From positions 13,116,276 to 13,180,275 of the forward strand of contig JAKOON010000016.1 in assembly GCA_022577435.1 (NCBI GenBank): a stretch of DNA of 64,000 nucleotides, in the 5' to 3' direction. Shown here piece by piece: positions 58,950-64,000 of this stretch. Every line of letters starts with the position of its first letter. Positions within the stretch are counted from its first letter, which is position 1. The stretch comes from Embiotoca jacksoni (lineage: Eukaryota; Chordata; Actinopteri; Embiotocidae). Under the pieces are notes generated by a model. That model saw only the letters and a program-made list of their open reading frames with translations, had not been told where the DNA came from and did no database searches. The translations under genes and the position numbers were made by a program.

Positions 58950-60525
58950 CAAAGTTGCTGACCCACTTTGTAGCTCTCAAAGTTTCAAATCCTCTTTAAA
59001 GAGAGAGCGAGTTGTGGCCAAGAATTTGGCAAGACACAGACACACACACACATTTTGACACTAACACACACACACACACATCATACATACAACCATGCGC
59101 GCACACACACACACACACACACCCGTACAGGCGCACACACATAATCTCAGGCCTGTGACCCCAGACACCATGAATAATGAAGCAAGTGCTGCTTTTATTT
59201 AACACCGCATTAGCTCTTTACATCACCTAATAATGGCAGCACTGAACCACACTAACACACACTCACACACACTTCTGGTCGTGCTCGATACGGTTTGTTA
59301 GTTTTCTCATTTGACTTGGTCTATTTTAGTCCCGCAAAACCCTCTTTCTCATTCCTCCTCTCTCTGATCCTCCTTCCATTGTCTCTCACTTTTATCTCTG
59401 CTTCCCTTTTTCTTCATCATCTCAGCTTCTTTGTCTCCTCTCTCTCTCCCCCTCCTCACACCTCTGCATATTCCTCTTTTTATTCATCGCTCGTTCCCTC
59501 CACCCTCCCTCTCCGAGCAATTTTGTTGATGTCAGTGATAAGATCTGCGTGTGATTGGCTGGGCCAGATAACAGATAAGAGCATGATTTGTTTAGGGAGC
59601 TTTTCTCTTCTCATCACATCCCTGCGGACTGCAGTCATATTAATGAACATGCACACATGCGTACACCCTGCATGCACACAGACACACACTTTGCATGTGG
59701 GAATACAGGAGGGAAGATTGAGGAATGGAGATTCAGAGTCAGAGAGAGCTGAGAAGGAGAAAGATAGAGCGAGAGATGGGGTACAGTGGTGAGAAAAACA
59801 TTTGCCCTAATTTGCAAATCATTATGAGTCACATATTTATAGCCAAATCAGCCAAAGGGGGGGGGGGGGGGGTATTTCTCCCTTCTTCCTCCTCTCTTAC
59901 TTCAATTTAATTTCCTTGTTTTCATGCCTCCATCATGTTGTGTGGGAACAAAAATCTTAATACTTATTATTTTTACTTACTTACAGTACTTGTTACTTTC
60001 ATGTCATCACCTCAATCCCCATTTCCTGCCCGGGATATCTGTTTTCTTCTGAGGTGCTGAGATGGAAACACCCAATGGGGCCTCATTTAAGCCATGTACT
60101 TTAATAATGGATACGTCAACACAGGTGAAAGTCAGGCAAGTGGTTGGCAAGTCGACTTACTGTGGTACATGTTCACTGAAGTTCTTTGTTATTATGCGTG
60201 CATTAACGATGTCCATAGGCTTTTGTGGGAAATAACTTTGTGCAAAAAAGATGTGATGACACATTTCAAAATGTCTTACTTAGCTTCTTCAGCAGTGGAG
60301 ACGATATACAATCTAAATTCAGCAGGACAAAAATCAAATACGTTTTTCTTTCAAAGATATAAGCTTTACAGTGGACATCTTCTTGAGCCAGGGCTCCATA
60401 TCATCTATTGGGTAACATTTGCTGTAATGCTGATATTATACTGCCATATTAATATGGAGGAAGACTGGAGAGGTTATTGTCATCATTATCACCAGCATGA
60501 ACTCTACATCTGAAAGCTTGAAACG

Positions 60526-60636
<111 letters not shown>

Positions 60637-60844
60637 TATTCGTTAACAGTCATGTCGTGGGCACCTGCCTCCCTTTTGGGGACATAAACCAAGTCCCTGT
60701 AATGGAAATCATTATGTTTCAGTACCAACACTTGGTTTAAGGCTGGGATAGGGGTTATGATCAGCGGTAATGGTTATGGTTTGGATAAGTCTCAAGGAAA
60801 TGAATGTGAGTCAATGTGAGGTCTTCTGAAGCGTGTGAAGTGTG

Positions 60845-60849
<5 letters not shown>

Positions 60850-60914
<65 letters not shown>

Positions 60915-60951
60915 CGTGCGTGTGTGTGTGTGTGTGCGTGCGTGTGTGTGC
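60850..60951. repeat. (GT)n with GC interruptions
   Basis: About 50 units with CGTG blocks near 60911-60920 and 60937-60944. Confidence 0.95.
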
Positions 60952-61910
60952 AGAGGAAAGAGGGGTAAAAGGGAGGTGAGATGGAAACAACAGACCGCTT
61001 GCATTTTGCTTGAGGTAATTGCCATTATAGTCCACAAACACTGACGCACAGACACACATACACGTTCATTAAGTTGTGCACATTCTAGCCAATTATAAAA
61101 CTAAAGGCTATGCTTCGGTTTTCAGCATTTGCTGCACACAGATCTCTGTTTGTGTTTGTGTGTTTGTGTGTTTGTGTGGACGGGGGCGCATGTGTGCATA
61201 GCATCTATTCTCTCTTAAATATCTGGAGGCTCAAAACGTTACACATGCAATCATGTCTCCACATGCAATGAAAAATGAGGCTCACATGCTAGAGAAAAAC
61301 TGTTCACAGTGTAGTTAACACTGCAAACAACAGTGGATGTTCTTTGATTCTGCTGTTGTTTTTTTATGTTTTGTTTTCCAATGTCTTTCTAACTCAAAGC
61401 AGAGTTTCCTCTACTTCAAAATTTAAAAAAGAGAGAAAAGACTAACACGACTAGTTCCTATTTGTTGGAAATGAGTTATGATCTTGGGGCCCACATAGAG
61501 GCAAAGAATTACGGTTCCCGAACATGAGCCTTGTGGGGCTCCACAGTAATGTTTACAGAAGATGGATTCCCTCTAAAGAAACATTGGGATCTGAATCACC
61601 ACACTTCTTGGTCTGAGGTACCCACCCAGTGCTTGGGGCATTCAATTAAAACTGCATGATCAGCTATGTTACCAGCATTGGTATCAAGATTAGGATTGAG
61701 CTTCTGTCTCTGTTTTTAAAAGGGGGTACTTCAATCCTTTAAGAGGATTTTTCTGAAGAATATGAATTGATCTTACCTGTCTAATGTTGCTGTATATAGA
61801 ATGATACAGTTTAGGGGCGTATATTTTCATTCATGTCTAATAAAAGTGGCAGATAGTGTTAATCTCTCTGTGTTTTGCCTCCCTCTCTCTCACGCACACA
61901 AACTATCACA

Positions 61911-62415
61911 TATGGGAGTATATCACTGCCATAAATCAAGAGCATGCTCTCTCAGTTTGAGAGCATGGTTTCTTGTTTTCACAATCAATTATTGTAATAT
62001 TCTCTCTCAAAAGTCCTCCCTCGGACTCAAATAGTTTCTGCTCACTTGCATATTTGCTCCGATCTCTTTCAAAACTGTGTGCCTGCACTCAGATTTCCTG
62101 TACTCCAGTTCAACCCCTTGTCTTTGCACTCAGACTGCCTCCGTGCGCTCGCAAAAACTTCTGCTCTTGGATCTCAGTTTGCGCTCTCTGTAAACCCTGC
62201 CAAAAGTCCCCAAACAATAGAAAGTTTGATTGGGGAAAGTTTAACCAATGATATCTTCTCTGCCTCCTTGCGGGTTTGCTTGCTTTATGTCTTACATCAG
62301 CGACTATTTGAGTCCGAGGGGAGACTTTTGAGAGAGAATATTACAATAATTCAAAGAAATCATGCTCTCAAACTGAGACAGCGTGCTCTTCACTTATGGC
62401 AGTGATATACTCCCA
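61911..62415. mobile_element. Foldback/MITE element with about 120-base inverted arms
   Basis: The left arm (61913-62040) and right arm (62298-62415) are reverse complements with few differences. They share GGGAGTATATCACTGCCATA at the tips, ATTATTGTAATATTCTCTCT midway, and CTCGGACTCAAATAGT at the inner end. The loop is about 257 bases and has no coding capacity. Flanks CTATCACA (61903-61910) and TCATCACA (62416-62423) share ATCACA and may be a target-site duplication. I do not recognise the family. Confidence 0.88.
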
Positions 62416-62869
62416 TCATCACAGTTTCAGCTGTGTTCACCGTACAAGCTGAAAAAAATTATTGTATCCATATCCTCAGACAACCATTCTGGAAATCAAG
62501 ACATGGAAGGGACATTAGGTTAGGAGGATGACAGACAGTAGTGAGCTGTTGAAAGGTTGGTGTTTCAACACCCTGCACTGACAGACTGACAGTTCCAGGA
62601 ACTTGTGAAGTGCCCCAGAGGGATAGCAGTTAACCTCGGCGTATACCTAATCTAGCTGCTCAGATGGACAAGCACTGTAGTTGGAAACTTAATCAGGTGG
62701 AGATTTGCACTGCAATACCCAAAGGACAGTTAATGCAGACACATTGTCTGAAAAGTTATGATACCTTAGAACAAGCTGTGTTCAAACATCAGTTTCCAGC
62801 ACATGACTGAACTGCATGTGTCATCTGACCAGCTGCTGTAGCTTTTAGCTATGTCGATTGTGCTGTCAA

Positions 62870-63150
62870 AACGCTCCAGGACAAACTCAGGACCGGGTAC
62901 TGAACTTTGCTATTTTTATGGCACTGACCAATTGGTTGATCTAGTATCAAAAAAAAACTATGATTCGGTACCATATTTTGATACCCACACTACATCCACA
63001 CGACACATTTTGTTTTAAAATGTATAACTTTTGCAACGTTTACACAGGAGAAAATCTCATCGATATCAATGAGCTACAGCAGTTAACTTACGGAGCCTTT
63101 ACTCCATGTCGATAAAATCATTAGGTTTCAATTTATGCAGCTTAAATCTT
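62870..63150 (-). repeat. Inverted single copy of the 1080-1991 dispersed family
   Basis: The reverse complement contains CTGCTGTAGCTCATTGATAT, TCTCCTGTGTAAACGTTGCA, GTGTGGATGTAGTGTGGGTA, CCAATTGGTCAGTGCCATAA and AAGTTCAGTACCCGGTCCT, in the same order as the unit at about 1140-1330. This shows that the family is dispersed. Confidence 0.75.
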
Positions 63151-64000
63151 AGATTTGAACACCTTTTTCTGTCCTTTTTAACCTGTCTGAGTTGCATGTG
63201 CTGCTGTAAGAGAAAGCTTCTCGGTGTGAAGCCGGCAAGCTAGTCTACCGATAGTATGCAAGGCGCTCACAAGACATCGGTAAATTGTAGTGTCATGTGA
63301 TAACTTTCATGTGAGGTATTCAGGGAACATCAATAACTTGTGATAACTTGCATTTGGGGCATATAGGGGACATCTGTTTTTGTATTCTTTCTATTTATGT
63401 TTTTAATTGGTATTGAACACAGTATCAACTACGACAACAAAGTTATTAGTACAGGCGTTGAAAATGTTTAAACAAAACTCTGTCCTGACCGGGTGACATA
63501 AATAGACTTCTGACAGGAAGTATTTGGATCACAGGGTATAGCAATCACAAGTCTCATACCAAACCAAACCTCCTGTACCAATCAGTGGTCGATTTTAGAC
63601 TATCCTCTGTCCAGAAAATGGACCCTCTATCATGCCTTATAACAACACAGTGAAATCTTACAGCAGAATCCCTTCAAGCTACCTTGGTGACAAACCTAAC
63701 ATTAGTAATCAGTCGAATGTTAAAACCTGGTTACATGACCAATAATTGATTTCTGACTGACTGTCCATGTGTGTTTGTCCGTCTCCTTGTCCCTTGTCAT
63801 TTTCTCCCTCCTCCCTCCACTTTGCAATCCCTACAGTGTCCCCTCCTCTCTTTCTCCCTCTGCAGTACAGTCTTTGTCCTGTTACAGCCTCCTTGCTTCT
63901 GTGGAGTAGTTTCAGTTGTAGACACAATGAAAGCTGGCAGGATACATTACTGAGCACCGTACTCCTCCCACCCTTTCTGGTTCTCCCTCCCCACCTTCCC

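Noticed and set aside
59295..59792. 165-codon plus-strand open frame
   Set aside because: Leucine/serine-rich translation of a pyrimidine-rich stretch, with no family resemblance.
60094..60513. 139-codon plus-strand open frame
   Set aside because: Looked less biased than the others, but no recognisable motif, no Kozak-type start support and no adjoining exon. Kept only as an unsupported candidate.

Overview
This window comes from an animal nuclear genome, most likely a teleost fish, probably a percomorph. Four things support this: widely spaced exons with canonical GT-AG introns, a very heavy load of (CA)n/(GT)n microsatellites, several truncated CR1/L2/Rex1-type LINE fragments, and short non-autonomous DNA transposons of kinds familiar from fish genomes. 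I see no bacterial, viral or plasmid features.

The only protein-coding gene I can support lies on the minus strand. It is part of an NMDA-type glutamate receptor subunit gene of the GluN2A type (grin2a; which teleost duplicate, aa or ab, cannot be told). Ten consecutive coding exons can be placed to the base, read from high to low coordinate: 44414-44580, 39708-40136, 29537-29651, 19304-19506, 15248-15419, 13879-14032, 12664-12789, 12227-12456, 3765-3925 and 1-47 (cut by the window edge). They join into one open frame of 1804 bases, about 601 codons. The frame runs from the middle of the amino-terminal domain, through the S1 ligand-binding half, M1, the M2 pore loop, M3 and most of S2. The signal peptide and first part of the amino-terminal domain should lie beyond position 64000. 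The end of S2, M4 and the long cytoplasmic tail should lie before position 1.

Positions 44581-64000 contain no recognisable exon and are probably the next upstream intron. The rest of the window is intron carrying repeats: about 30 long CA/GT tracts, other simple repeats (G35, T33, GGAGA, GA/CT, AT), seven LINE fragments, SINE-like pieces, several MITE-like elements, two long inverted repeats, and a tandemly triplicated dispersed element.

The most unusual structure is at about 40321-41150. Just upstream, in gene sense, of the large amino-terminal-domain exon there are three decayed, 3'-truncated copies of that exon's beginning. Two keep the acceptor AG and the reading phase. They look like remnants of repeated local exon duplication. 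The same region holds an intron that splits a stretch which, as I recall, is a single 593-base exon in human GRIN2A. Other points of interest are inverted complementary simple-repeat pairs that could form long intronic hairpins, and long UG tracts close to a splice donor.
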